Below, piece by piece: positions 1 through 5,728 of a stretch of DNA of 5,766 nt. The notes below the pieces were generated by a model that was not told the DNA's origin, made no database searches, and was given only the letters and a program-made list of their open reading frames with translations. Source of the stretch: Planctomycetaceae bacterium (lineage in GTDB: Bacteria; Planctomycetota; Planctomycetia; Pirellulales; Pirellulaceae); assembly GCA_007695205.1 (NCBI GenBank), contig REEF01000560.1:1-5766 (forward strand), written 5' to 3'. Each line of letters starts with the position of its first letter. The first letter of the stretch is position 1. The translations under genes and the position numbers were made by a program.

Positions 1-1
1 C

Positions 2-331
2 ATGGCATACAGCGATTCCCTGGCGCGACGGGTGCGCCACGCGATGGCTCAGTATCGGGGCAGCACCGAGAAGAAGATGTTCGGATCGCTCGCGCTGTTG
101 CTGAACGGCAACATGTGTGTGGGCGTCTGGAAATCGTCGTTGATCGTACGCCTCGGTCCCGAGCAAGCGGAAACGGCTCTGAAAGAAGCCCATGTCGTTG
201 AGTTCGACGTGACGGGCCGTCCGATGCGAGGCTGGGTCGTCGTGGAAGCCGATGGCCTGGAGACCGATGACCAACTGAGCGGCTGGGTCCAGCGGGCCGT
301 TCGATTCGTGGAGGGACTGCCGTGCAAGTAG
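2..331 (+). CDS. TfoX N-terminal domain family protein
   Basis: This 109-residue protein is essentially one TfoX N-terminal domain. The hallmarks are in order: KKMFGS at residues 24-29, NGNM at 35-38, a VW...SLIVRLGP strand block at 42-53, EFDVTGRPMRGWV at 67-79, and a C-terminal helix ending in GLPCK. The family is named for the N-terminal half of the competence regulator TfoX/Sxy, but stand-alone versions like this one have no settled function; a competence role is not implied. No signal peptide or membrane segment is seen, so it should be cytoplasmic. The ATG at position 2 fits the family's usual N-terminus, so the gene is probably complete, although its ribosome-binding site lies outside the window. 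Its 3' end overlaps the next gene by 10 bases, suggesting coupled translation. The family call is firm; the role is unknown. Confidence 0.9.
   Translation: MAYSDSLARRVRHAMAQYRGSTEKKMFGSLALLLNGNMCVGVWKSSLIVRLGPEQAETALKEAHVVEFDVTGRPMRGWVVVEADGLETDDQLSGWVQRAVRFVEGLPCK
310..315 (+). promoter_or_regulatory. Shine-Dalgarno deciding a GTG start
   Basis: GGAGGG lies 6 bases before the GTG at 322, inside the end of the TfoX-like gene. This strong, well-spaced site supports the GTG as the true start of the downstream gene over the internal ATG at 367. It also makes translational coupling of the two overlapping genes likely. Confidence 0.7.
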
Positions 332-744
332 GCAAATTCATCAGCGTGCCGGTTCGGTTGTTTGGTATGCTTTGGGCCTCACCCTACACAGCTTTGGGGC
401 TGTTGATCGGTGTGATCGGGATCTGCACCGGAGGTCATGCCCAGATCCGTGGTCCGGTGATCGAATTCTATGGCGGCGGCGTGAAGTGGCTGTTGCATCG
501 GTTTCCCCACGGGCAATTCACGCTGGCGTTCACACTGGGCCATACGGTCTTGGGGCAGACCGACGCCGCGCTGGACATTTGCCGAAAACACGAACTGGTC
601 CACGTGCGCCAATACGAGTGCTGGGGCCCGCTGATGGGGCCGGCCTATCTGGGCTGTTCGTTGGTGCTGTGGCTGATGGGCCGCCGACCGTATCTGGATA
701 ATCCCTTCGAGCGGCAGGCCTACGCACAGGGCGGTGGCGATTGA
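322..744 (+). CDS. Small membrane protein with HExxH motif (putative metallopeptidase-like)
   Basis: This is a 140-residue hypothetical protein. A hydrophobic segment at about residues 17-36 suggests a membrane anchor, and a second hydrophobic stretch lies at about 105-119. HELVHVRQYE at residues 90-99 holds the HExxH zinc-binding pattern of metallopeptidases. A downstream NPFERQAY (127-134) supplies Glu130, 36 residues after His94, in a plausible place for a third, gluzincin-type ligand. The protein is far shorter than ordinary peptidases, so it could be a minimal gluzincin, a metal-binding protein or an inactive relative. I recognise the general pattern as a recurring uncharacterised bacterial family but cannot name it. 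The GTG start is chosen for its GGAGGG site at 310-315. It overlaps the TfoX-like gene by 10 bases, so the two are probably co-transcribed. No substrate can be inferred. Confidence 0.75.
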   Translation: MQVGKFISVPVRLFGMLWASPYTALGLLIGVIGICTGGHAQIRGPVIEFYGGGVKWLLHRFPHGQFTLAFTLGHTVLGQTDAALDICRKHELVHVRQYECWGPLMGPAYLGCSLVLWLMGRRPYLDNPFERQAYAQGGGD

Positions 745-763
745 ACCACAGGACGCGCCATAT

Positions 764-780
764 CGCCGATTTTTGCGGCG
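764..780 (+). other. Weak hairpin after the HExxH gene
   Basis: CGCCG at 764-768 pairs with CGGCG at 776-780 around a 7-base loop containing TTTTT. It lies 20 bases past the stop codon at 742-744. The T-run is in the loop, not after the stem, so this is not a standard rho-independent terminator. It may only mark the 3' end of the transcript. Confidence 0.25.
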
Positions 781-841
781 GCCTGATTGGGTTTCATTGG
801 CGGGGCCTGTCGTTCCGACCGCGACCGCGTGGCCAGGGACT

Positions 842-869
842 TTGAATGTCATGCCAGGCGTGTTATGGT
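842..869 (+). promoter_or_regulatory. Candidate sigma-70-type promoter
   Basis: TTGAAT (842-847) and TATGGT (864-869) are separated by 16 bases, each matching the consensus at four of six positions. Transcription would begin near 876 and give a leader of about 115 bases before the ATG at 993, carrying the two hairpins that follow. It is the best candidate in the 248-base gap between 744 and 993. The call is weak because planctomycete promoters are poorly defined and many carry no recognisable boxes. Confidence 0.3.
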
Positions 870-891
870 AATGGGGTCTCGACAGCAGTTA

Positions 892-948
892 CCTACCCAG
901 GGAGCCCCTCCCCTGAGTAGGCGAAGTCGCGGCGCTGGCTTGCGCGAC
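892..948 (+). promoter_or_regulatory. Two consecutive hairpins in a putative 5' leader
   Basis: The first hairpin (892-921) pairs CCTAC (892-896) with GTAGG (917-921) and, past one C-A mismatch, CAGGG (898-902) with CCCTG (911-915), leaving a C-rich loop. The second (926-948) pairs GTCGCG (926-931) with CGCGAC (943-948) around an 11-base loop. No T tract follows either one, so they are not intrinsic terminators. They lie between the promoter candidate and the next start codon and so would be transcribed as a structured leader. I do not recognise a known riboswitch class; a role in RNA stability, protein binding or translation control is possible. Confidence 0.35.
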
Positions 949-992
949 GTCGATTCGATCCTCTGCTATGACGTCAATAAGAACGGAACTTG

Positions 993-1538
993 ATGATGAA
1001 CGGCTCCCTCTTCGATCGGTTGCGTTGCGTGCCGGCGGCAGTGCTGCTGCTTGCGGCTAGTCCGGTATTATCGCACGAACCGGTGATCAGCCGGAATCTG
1101 GCAGCGAACCCGTCGTTCGACGTGATGGCTCAGGATGGCCAGTGGCCGGCCGGGTGGTCGGGCGACCGGCAAGTTTATGGCGTCTGCCGCGAGACGGTGC
1201 GGAGTGGTCCAGCCGCGCTGCGTTATTCCAACGACGATCCGCAACGTTACCGTTTGGCGACGCAACGCATCGGACTGCAGCCCGGCGGGAAGTACCGGAT
1301 CAGTGTGTGGGTGAAGACGCAGGATTTGCGCGGCGACGATTCGGGGGCGACGGGATTGATCTTCTATTCTTGGTACGACATCGGGCGCAACCCGGATGTG
1401 CCGCAGTCGGTCCAGTGGGAACGTTTGAAGAGGATCGCCGCCGAAATCGACCGGTACGCGGCCGTGCTGTTGTCAGCCGAACCGGCGCCGGTGATCCACG
1501 TCGCCGGCGATAACCCGGATTCGCCATGCCCGCCCTGA
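993..1538 (+). CDS. Secreted carbohydrate-binding/glycosidase-like protein, probable internally deleted remnant
   Basis: This frame encodes 181 residues. Residues 9-27 form a signal peptide (hydrophobic core VPAAVLLLAASPVL), so the product is exported. Residues about 34-117 resemble a carbohydrate-binding beta-sandwich: NLAANPSFD, WPAGW, SGPAALRY, then LQPGGKYRISVWVKT. After DDSGA (115-119) the sequence changes character. GLIFYSWYDIGRNP (121-134) followed by QWERLKRIAAEIDRYAAVLLSAEPAP resembles the last barrel strand and following helix of large planctomycete glycosidase-like proteins, where a whole catalytic domain would normally separate the two parts. The C-terminus also stops abruptly at PDSPCPP. 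I therefore infer an in-frame loss of the catalytic middle near 1344-1352 plus loss of the tail. A TTG lies at 990, but ATG at 993 or 996 is likelier; the ribosome-binding site is weak. The heparinase-like gene starts 95 bases downstream. A genuine short binding protein is the alternative. Confidence 0.6.
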   Translation: MMNGSLFDRLRCVPAAVLLLAASPVLSHEPVISRNLAANPSFDVMAQDGQWPAGWSGDRQVYGVCRETVRSGPAALRYSNDDPQRYRLATQRIGLQPGGKYRISVWVKTQDLRGDDSGATGLIFYSWYDIGRNPDVPQSVQWERLKRIAAEIDRYAAVLLSAEPAPVIHVAGDNPDSPCPP

Positions 1539-1618
1539 TACGAACGATTCTGGGCCTCCACCGGTCCCGTGACATACCAATGCGAAACCGAAAAAACCAA
1601 CGGCACCACCAGCCAAGC

Positions 1619-1626
1619 AGGAGGAG
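1619..1626 (+). promoter_or_regulatory. Shine-Dalgarno fixing the lyase start
   Basis: AGGAGGAG ends 7 bases before the ATG at 1634. Upstream in-frame ATGs at 1526 and 1580 lack such a site and would add a charged tail in front of the signal peptide. The site therefore favours 1634 as the true start of the heparinase-like gene. Confidence 0.75.
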
Positions 1627-1633
1627 TTTCATT

Positions 1634-4120
1634 ATGTGTTTGCGATTGGCCTTGGCCGTCTTTGTTTGTTCCGCCTTTCAACCCGGTCCTGCGATGTCCG
1701 ATGACCAAGCGGCGGCAGATGCCGCGAAGGCCGCGTGGCCGGAGGAAGTTCGCCGGGCTCTGGCCTGCGAGGACGCCAGCTTGTGGACCGGCGTGGAAGC
1801 CGTGTCCGAACCTCGCAAGAGCGGGCAGAACGCTCTTCGCTGGGCTCACCACACCCGCCATCCCAGCGTGCGTTGCCTTGCCGCTCCCAGCGATCTCTCG
1901 AGCTTCAACACGCTCTCGTTCTGGCTGCATTCCAACGTGGCGAAAGACGCCACCTTCATGATCATCCTCGAATCGCCTCGCGAGCCTGGCGTCTTCTCCT
2001 ATTATTCCCGCAAGGTGACCGTGGACTGGACGGGCTGGAGGCACCTGTCCTTCCATTTCCGCTCGTTCGGCAGGGCGCGCGAACCGAAGGGCTGGGACCG
2101 AATTTCCGCCTTTCGTCTGACCGCCAGCGGTTGGGACCAGCAGCCGGATGATGAATCGGTTTGGATCATGGACCAGGTGGATTTCTCGTTCGATCCGCAG
2201 CCCTACCGGCCGGAAATCCGGGTGGAGAAGTACCTGGAAACGCCTGCCATCGAGCGGTTCCGCGAGCGTCTGCGTCCCGGGCATCCCCGGTTGATCCTGC
2301 TGGACGAGGACCTGCCCCGCATCCGCCAGTTTGTCCGCGAAACCCCGCTGGGACAAACCTGGTACGAAACCACTCGGGCCACCGCCCAGCAACTGTACGA
2401 GCGCCCGGTGCGGCAACACGAGTTGACCGACGGGAGGCGTTTGTTGTCCATCTCGCGCGACGTGCTGAACCGCATGTACCATTGGGGCCTGCTCTATCGT
2501 CTGGACGGCGAACCCCGATGGCTGGACCGCGCCTGGCAGGAACTGGCGACGGTGGTCGAATACCCGGACTGGAATCCCAGCCACTACCTGGACACGGCCG
2601 AGATGATGCACGCGGTAGCCATCGGTTACGACTGGTTCTACAACGATCTGTCCGAGGAACAACGGACCATCCTGCGGGACGGGCTTTGGCGGCATGGCCT
2701 GCGGCTTTCCTACGCCGCGTACATGGGATTGGAGGCCGAGGGACAGCAGCATTGGCCGGGCGTACAGAACAACTGGAACTTTGTCTGCAACGGCGGCAGC
2801 GCCCTTGCCGCCATGGCCCTGCTGGACGAACTGCCCGAGCCGTGCAGCGAGATACTGCACTACGCCTTCCAGTACATCCAGATCCCGCTCCGCCACTTCG
2901 AACCCGACGGTGCCTGGTGGGAGGGCGTCGGCTACTGGGGCTACTCGATGCGTTATCTTCTCTCGCACCTCCGGGGAATGGAAACCGCCTTCGGCACGGA
3001 TTTCGGGCTGATCGACGCCCTGCGCGGCAAGGGCTTATCCGCGGCAGGCGACTTTCCCGTCTACCTGACCAGCCCGCGAAACGGTTTCTTCAATTTTGCC
3101 AATTCGGGGTCCGGCGGCAGTACCTACCATCACTGGGGACTCTTCTACCTTGCCGCCCGCTTCCAGAATCCCTTGTACCTGCACTTCCAGCAGGAACGTA
3201 CCCGCGGGTCGGCCAAGGACATCCTGTATTACGAACCCTTCACCGCAGAATTGGCCCTTGAAGACATGCCTCTGGACAAGCATTTCCGCGGCGCGGAGGT
3301 CGCCACCATGCGCAGTTGCTGGACCGATCCCCATGCCCTGTTCGTGGGCATCAAAGCGGGCAAAAACGGCATCGCCCACGCCCACCAGGATTTGGGCAGC
3401 TTCATCCTTTATGGATTGGGCGAACGCTGGATTCAGGACATGGGGACCGAGGGACAAATCTATCAGGGCCACCGGCACGGTCTGCCTCATTCGCAGTTTT
3501 ACCGAGTCCGAGAGGAGGGCCATAACACGCTGGTCCTGAATCCCGGTCCCGGCTACTCGCAGGGAGCCCGAGCCGAAGCCGAGTTCATCCGTTTCGAGCA
3601 CACGCCGGACGAAGCTCAGGCGGTGGTCGATCTGACCGACGCCTATAGCGACCACGTGGTTTCGGCCACTCGCGGCTACCGCTTCTTCGCACAGCGACGC
3701 GCCCTGCTGGTGCAGGACGAACTGGAACCGCAGGACACGACCGAACTCTGGTGGTTCGCCCACGGTGCCGCCAACACCGTCATGACCCTGGATGAAACGG
3801 GCCGCGAGGCGATCCTGCGGCGCAACCAGAAGTACTGCCACGTGTATCTGCTGGAACCCGCCGATGCCGTCTTGACGATCATGGACGCCCAGCCTTTACC
3901 CAGCTCGCCCAATCCCGACATCCAGAATCCGAACAAGGGCATCTCCAAGCTGGCCATCCATCTTCCCGAAACCAAGTCGACAACGATTGCCGTGCTGTTT
4001 GTCCCCCGCCTTGGCTCGGAACCCGTACCCGACATCCCCGTGAAGGTATCCCCGATCAAGGCTTGGAAACTGGACGTGAACGAAACGGTCCGTCACTTGT
4101 CTCCGATGCGGTACAGGTAA
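1634..4120 (+). CDS. Secreted heparinase II/III-like polysaccharide lyase
   Basis: This 828-residue exported protein probably cleaves an acidic polysaccharide by beta-elimination. Residues 1-22 are a signal peptide (core LRLALAVFVCSAF). About 45-184 form a jelly-roll, carbohydrate-binding-like module ending WIMDQVDF. From HPRL (217-220) a helical toroid domain follows, with the family-type blocks NNWNFVCNGG (from 379) and DGAWWEGVGYWGY (425-437; Tyr434 is a candidate catalytic residue). The beta-sandwich heparinase II/III domain starts near 570 with HAHQDLGSF (582-590), matching the HxHxDxxSF signature, then IQDMGT (600-605) and EGHNTLVL (628-635). Length and domain order fit full-length family members and no break is seen. 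The start at 1634 follows AGGAGGAG. The gene probably shares a transcript with the upstream sugar-binding remnant, and its 3' end overlaps the convergent PQQ gene by 28 bases. The substrate (heparin-like, alginate, ulvan or other uronate glycan) cannot be read from the sequence. An uncharacterised DUF4962-like lyase is equally fair wording. Confidence 0.9.
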   Translation: MCLRLALAVFVCSAFQPGPAMSDDQAAADAAKAAWPEEVRRALACEDASLWTGVEAVSEPRKSGQNALRWAHHTRHPSVRCLAAPSDLSSFNTLSFWLHSNVAKDATFMIILESPREPGVFSYYSRKVTVDWTGWRHLSFHFRSFGRAREPKGWDRISAFRLTASGWDQQPDDESVWIMDQVDFSFDPQPYRPEIRVEKYLETPAIERFRERLRPGHPRLILLDEDLPRIRQFVRETPLGQTWYETTRATAQQLYERPVRQHELTDGRRLLSISRDVLNRMYHWGLLYRLDGEPRWLDRAWQELATVVEYPDWNPSHYLDTAEMMHAVAIGYDWFYNDLSEEQRTILRDGLWRHGLRLSYAAYMGLEAEGQQHWPGVQNNWNFVCNGGSALAAMALLDELPEPCSEILHYAFQYIQIPLRHFEPDGAWWEGVGYWGYSMRYLLSHLRGMETAFGTDFGLIDALRGKGLSAAGDFPVYLTSPRNGFFNFANSGSGGSTYHHWGLFYLAARFQNPLYLHFQQERTRGSAKDILYYEPFTAELALEDMPLDKHFRGAEVATMRSCWTDPHALFVGIKAGKNGIAHAHQDLGSFILYGLGERWIQDMGTEGQIYQGHRHGLPHSQFYRVREEGHNTLVLNPGPGYSQGARAEAEFIRFEHTPDEAQAVVDLTDAYSDHVVSATRGYRFFAQRRALLVQDELEPQDTTELWWFAHGAANTVMTLDETGREAILRRNQKYCHVYLLEPADAVLTIMDAQPLPSSPNPDIQNPNKGISKLAIHLPETKSTTIAVLFVPRLGSEPVPDIPVKVSPIKAWKLDVNETVRHLSPMRYR

Positions 4121-5361
4121 CGTTTGCCGCGCAGCAGCAACGAGTGTCCGGCGACTGCGGGCGATGCCAGCAGGCCGTCGTCCAACCAGTTTTCGGCCAA
4201 GATGGTCAAGGGATCATCCGCGGCGACGACGATGGTGCGGCCTTCTTCGCTGCACAGGTACAAGCGGCCCTCGGCGTATAAGGGCGATGCTGCATAGTTG
4301 CCGCCAAGTCGGCGATTGGCGAGTTCGGCGCCGGTCGCTACGTCCAGACAACTGAGGATGCCCCCGGAGTCCGTCACCTGGTACAGTCGGCCGCCGATCA
4401 GCAAGGGCGAAGGTTTGATCGGCACCTGGCGAGTGACCTGCCAGAGCACGTGGGTGTCGGTGACGTCCCCGATGCCGCCCAACCGCACTGCCCACAGTTG
4501 GGGACGGGCGTAGCCGGTGTTGATCAGGGCCACCTGCCCGTCGCTGACGGGTCGAGCCACCTGGGTGTGACCGCCGTAACGCACCCGCCACAGCTCGCGC
4601 CCACTGCGCGGATCGTAACCGAACACCGCCCCGGCCGCGGTGCTGATCAACTGCCATCGGCCCGCATGTTCGACGAGCAACGGCGTCGAAAACGATTTGC
4701 GATAGTCCGGATGACGATCGGCCAGGTCGACGGACCGTTCGGTCCGCCAGACAGTTCGCCCCGTGGTTTTTTCCAAGGCTACCAGGTACTGGACGTCGTT
4801 ACCGTCACAAGGAAAGATCAGCAGGTCTTCGAACAACACGGGGGACGAGCCCGGTCCCTTCTGATGATCGACCGGAAAATCTCGGCGAGCCCAAACAATC
4901 TCCCCTGTGCCCGTGGCAATGCATGCGGTCCCGTAGGTTCCGAAATGCACGTAGACGTGGCGTTCGTCGATCACTGGCGACGGCGAAGCATAACTGTTCG
5001 TCGGATCGATCGGCTCAGGCTCGGCCACCTGAAAGACCGGCAGCGCGTGAATCAGACGACCGGAATGCAAGTCGACGGCCAGCACGGACAAGCGACGCCC
5101 GTCCTCGGACGCGGTCGTCAGCCAGACTTGATCGCCGTGGACGACGGGGGAAGACCAGCCACGGCCGGGGATCGGAGTCTTCCAGATCACGTTTTCCTGC
5201 TCGTTCCAACGCCAAGGCAGCCCGGTCGCGTCGCTGAACCCATCGCCGCACGGCCCGCGGAAATCGGGCCAGGCAACCGGCGGTTCGGCGTGAACAGCCG
5301 CCGTGGCCAACGAAAGAACCAGCCACGTGAAACCAAGAGCCGAACGACGGTATCGAGTCAT
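4093..5361 (-). CDS. Secreted PQQ-like beta-propeller repeat protein
   Basis: This is a 422-residue exported protein. The signal peptide runs to about residue 25 (core LGFTWLVLSLATAAV, cleavage after VHA). WPDFRGPCGDG (31-41) and WSSPVVHGDQVWLT (69-82) are typical of planctomycete PQQ-domain proteins. Repeated propeller-blade motifs of the type D..SG/TG..(V/L)W follow: DLHSGR near 97-102, TGEIVW 152-157, TGRTVW near 200, SGRELW, and TGAEL late in the chain. The chain ends with the family's usual LLLRGKRYLYRI strand. Such proteins adopt a PQQ-dehydrogenase or BamB-like propeller, but most planctomycete members have no known cofactor or enzymatic role, so binding or scaffolding outside the cytoplasm is the safe call. 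The ATG at 5361 is preceded on its strand by GGGAG (5372-5376) at 10 bases. It is convergent with the lyase gene, overlapping it by 28 bases, so the two are regulated separately. It appears intact. Confidence 0.93.
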   Translation of the reverse strand: MTRYRRSALGFTWLVLSLATAAVHAEPPVAWPDFRGPCGDGFSDATGLPWRWNEQENVIWKTPIPGRGWSSPVVHGDQVWLTTASEDGRRLSVLAVDLHSGRLIHALPVFQVAEPEPIDPTNSYASPSPVIDERHVYVHFGTYGTACIATGTGEIVWARRDFPVDHQKGPGSSPVLFEDLLIFPCDGNDVQYLVALEKTTGRTVWRTERSVDLADRHPDYRKSFSTPLLVEHAGRWQLISTAAGAVFGYDPRSGRELWRVRYGGHTQVARPVSDGQVALINTGYARPQLWAVRLGGIGDVTDTHVLWQVTRQVPIKPSPLLIGGRLYQVTDSGGILSCLDVATGAELANRRLGGNYAASPLYAEGRLYLCSEEGRTIVVAADDPLTILAENWLDDGLLASPAVAGHSLLLRGKRYLYRIGDK

Positions 5362-5454
5362 GGGATACTGTCTCCCGTTGCGTTGAGAAAGCGTCCAGGG
5401 ATCAGGCAGGATCTTCGGTTTCCGGCTATGCCGATGATAGGCCCACCGCTGGTC

Positions 5455-5468
5455 CCCGTGGGCACGGG
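5455..5468. repeat. Short palindrome, possible dispersed repeat unit
   Basis: CCCGTG-GG-CACGGG is a perfect 6-base inverted repeat with a 2-base centre, within GTCCCCGTGGGCACGGGCTT. From memory, non-coding DNA of several planctomycetes carries scattered copies of a very similar motif, which translates in spurious frames as VPVGTGF or RKPVPTGT. That recollection is unverified, and only one copy lies in this window. It sits about 100 bases upstream of the PQQ gene. Confidence 0.4.
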
Positions 5469-5510
5469 CTTCCTCCGGACTATTGATTCCCCCAAAAACG
5501 AGTTCAGCTT

Positions 5511-5526
5511 AGCATCAAGCGATGCT
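5511..5526. repeat. Perfect 6-bp inverted repeat
   Basis: AGCATC (5511-5516) and GATGCT (5521-5526) are perfect inverted copies around AAGC. A second, mutually exclusive pairing is GCGAT (5519-5523) with ATCGC (5535-5539). It lies 150 bases upstream of the PQQ gene start, so it could be an operator or a leader hairpin on the minus strand. Nothing identifies a regulator. Confidence 0.35.
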
Positions 5527-5546
5527 CGGTGGCAATCGCTGGATCG

Positions 5547-5569
5547 GTTTCGGAGCGGAACGTTTTTTT
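5547..5569 (+). terminator. Terminator-like hairpin with T7 tract
   Basis: GTTTCG (5547-5552) pairs with CGGAAC (5556-5561), including one G-U, around the loop GAG. One base later a run of seven T follows at 5563-5569. The form matches a rho-independent terminator on the plus strand, although the stem is short. No plus-strand gene ends nearby (the lyase stops at 4120), so it would act on antisense transcription across the PQQ gene or be fortuitous. Confidence 0.35.
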
Positions 5570-5606
5570 CACTTGTCAGTCCCCACGATGTCGCTAACGT
5601 ATCGGG

Positions 5607-5634
5607 GTTCAAGTAGTTCGGAACGACCGTTCAA
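5607..5634. promoter_or_regulatory. Operator-like GTTC arrangement
   Basis: Two direct GTTCAA copies (5607-5612 and 5629-5634) begin 22 bases apart, about two helical turns. Between them lies the palindrome GTTC-G-GAAC (5616-5624). Same-face spacing around a dyad is what a dimeric DNA-binding protein would use. It sits in the gap between the PQQ gene (5361) and the possible gene starting at 5729, so it could control either. The regulator is unknown and chance is not excluded. Confidence 0.3.
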
Positions 5635-5702
5635 ACCAACATTTCACCAATTCGGTTGCCATTACCCCATTATTAGGGGTTCGTTGGTAGGGCGATTCGC
5701 CA

Positions 5703-5726
5703 CTTCTCTTTAGGGAGAAGAGAGAA
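5703..5726 (+). promoter_or_regulatory. Polypurine ribosome-binding region with competing hairpins
   Basis: A 15-base purine-only tract (5712-5726) contains GGGAG at 5713-5717, 11 bases before an ATG at 5729. The pyrimidine run just upstream can pair in two ways: CTTCTC (5703-5708) with GAGAAG (5715-5720), or TTCTCT (5704-5709) with AGAGAA (5721-5726). The first pairing hides part of GGGAG, the second leaves it free. This could tune translation of the gene at the window edge, or may simply reflect low-complexity sequence. Confidence 0.4.
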
Positions 5727-5728
5727 TT

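Larger units (their letters stand above)
5362..5728. other. Intergenic region between divergent genes
   Basis: These 367 bases hold no convincing gene. They contain the palindrome at 5455, the inverted repeat at 5511, the T7 hairpin at 5547 and the GTTC arrangement at 5607. Further inverted repeats are ACCCC/GGGGT (5664-5668 with 5676-5680) and GGCGA/TCGCC (5691-5701). I could not find a convincing promoter for the PQQ gene on the minus strand; TATCAT near 5433-5438 is the best -10-like element but lacks a good -35. The last 200 bases are visibly richer in A and T than the coding DNA. Confidence 0.5.

Noticed and set aside
787..993. 68-codon plus-strand frame between the HExxH gene and the remnant
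   Set aside because: It is Arg/Gly-rich with no motif, has no good Shine-Dalgarno, and covers the two hairpins. A structured leader explains the stretch better.
1526..1633. Earlier in-frame starts (1526, 1580) for the lyase
   Set aside because: They would put a long charged stretch before the signal peptide and lack a ribosome-binding site, whereas 1634 has AGGAGGAG at proper spacing.
1634..1672. Possible lipoprotein box around Cys12 of the lyase
   Set aside because: The residues before the cysteine (VFV) do not fit the lipobox, which needs a small residue just before Cys. An ordinary signal peptide fits better.
1364..2968. Long open frame of 534 codons on the minus strand
   Set aside because: It lies antisense to the lyase and remnant genes, which have clear domain motifs. 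Its translation is low-complexity and shows no recognisable family. Long antisense frames are common in GC-rich coding DNA.
3035..3841. 268-codon minus-strand frame
   Set aside because: It is antisense to the conserved heparinase-like domain, with no family motif and no plausible ribosome-binding site.
5358..5612. 84-codon minus-strand frame ending at the PQQ gene start
   Set aside because: It runs through the palindrome and inverted repeats, has no recognisable domain, and its RKPVPTGT segment looks like translated repeat sequence.
5601..5615. tRNA T-loop-like GGGGTTCAAG
   Set aside because: No matching acceptor, D-arm or anticodon stem could be found around it.
4450..5616. 388-codon plus-strand frame
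   Set aside because: It is antisense to the PQQ-like gene and runs past its start into the intergenic repeats. The composition looks like a reverse-complement shadow.
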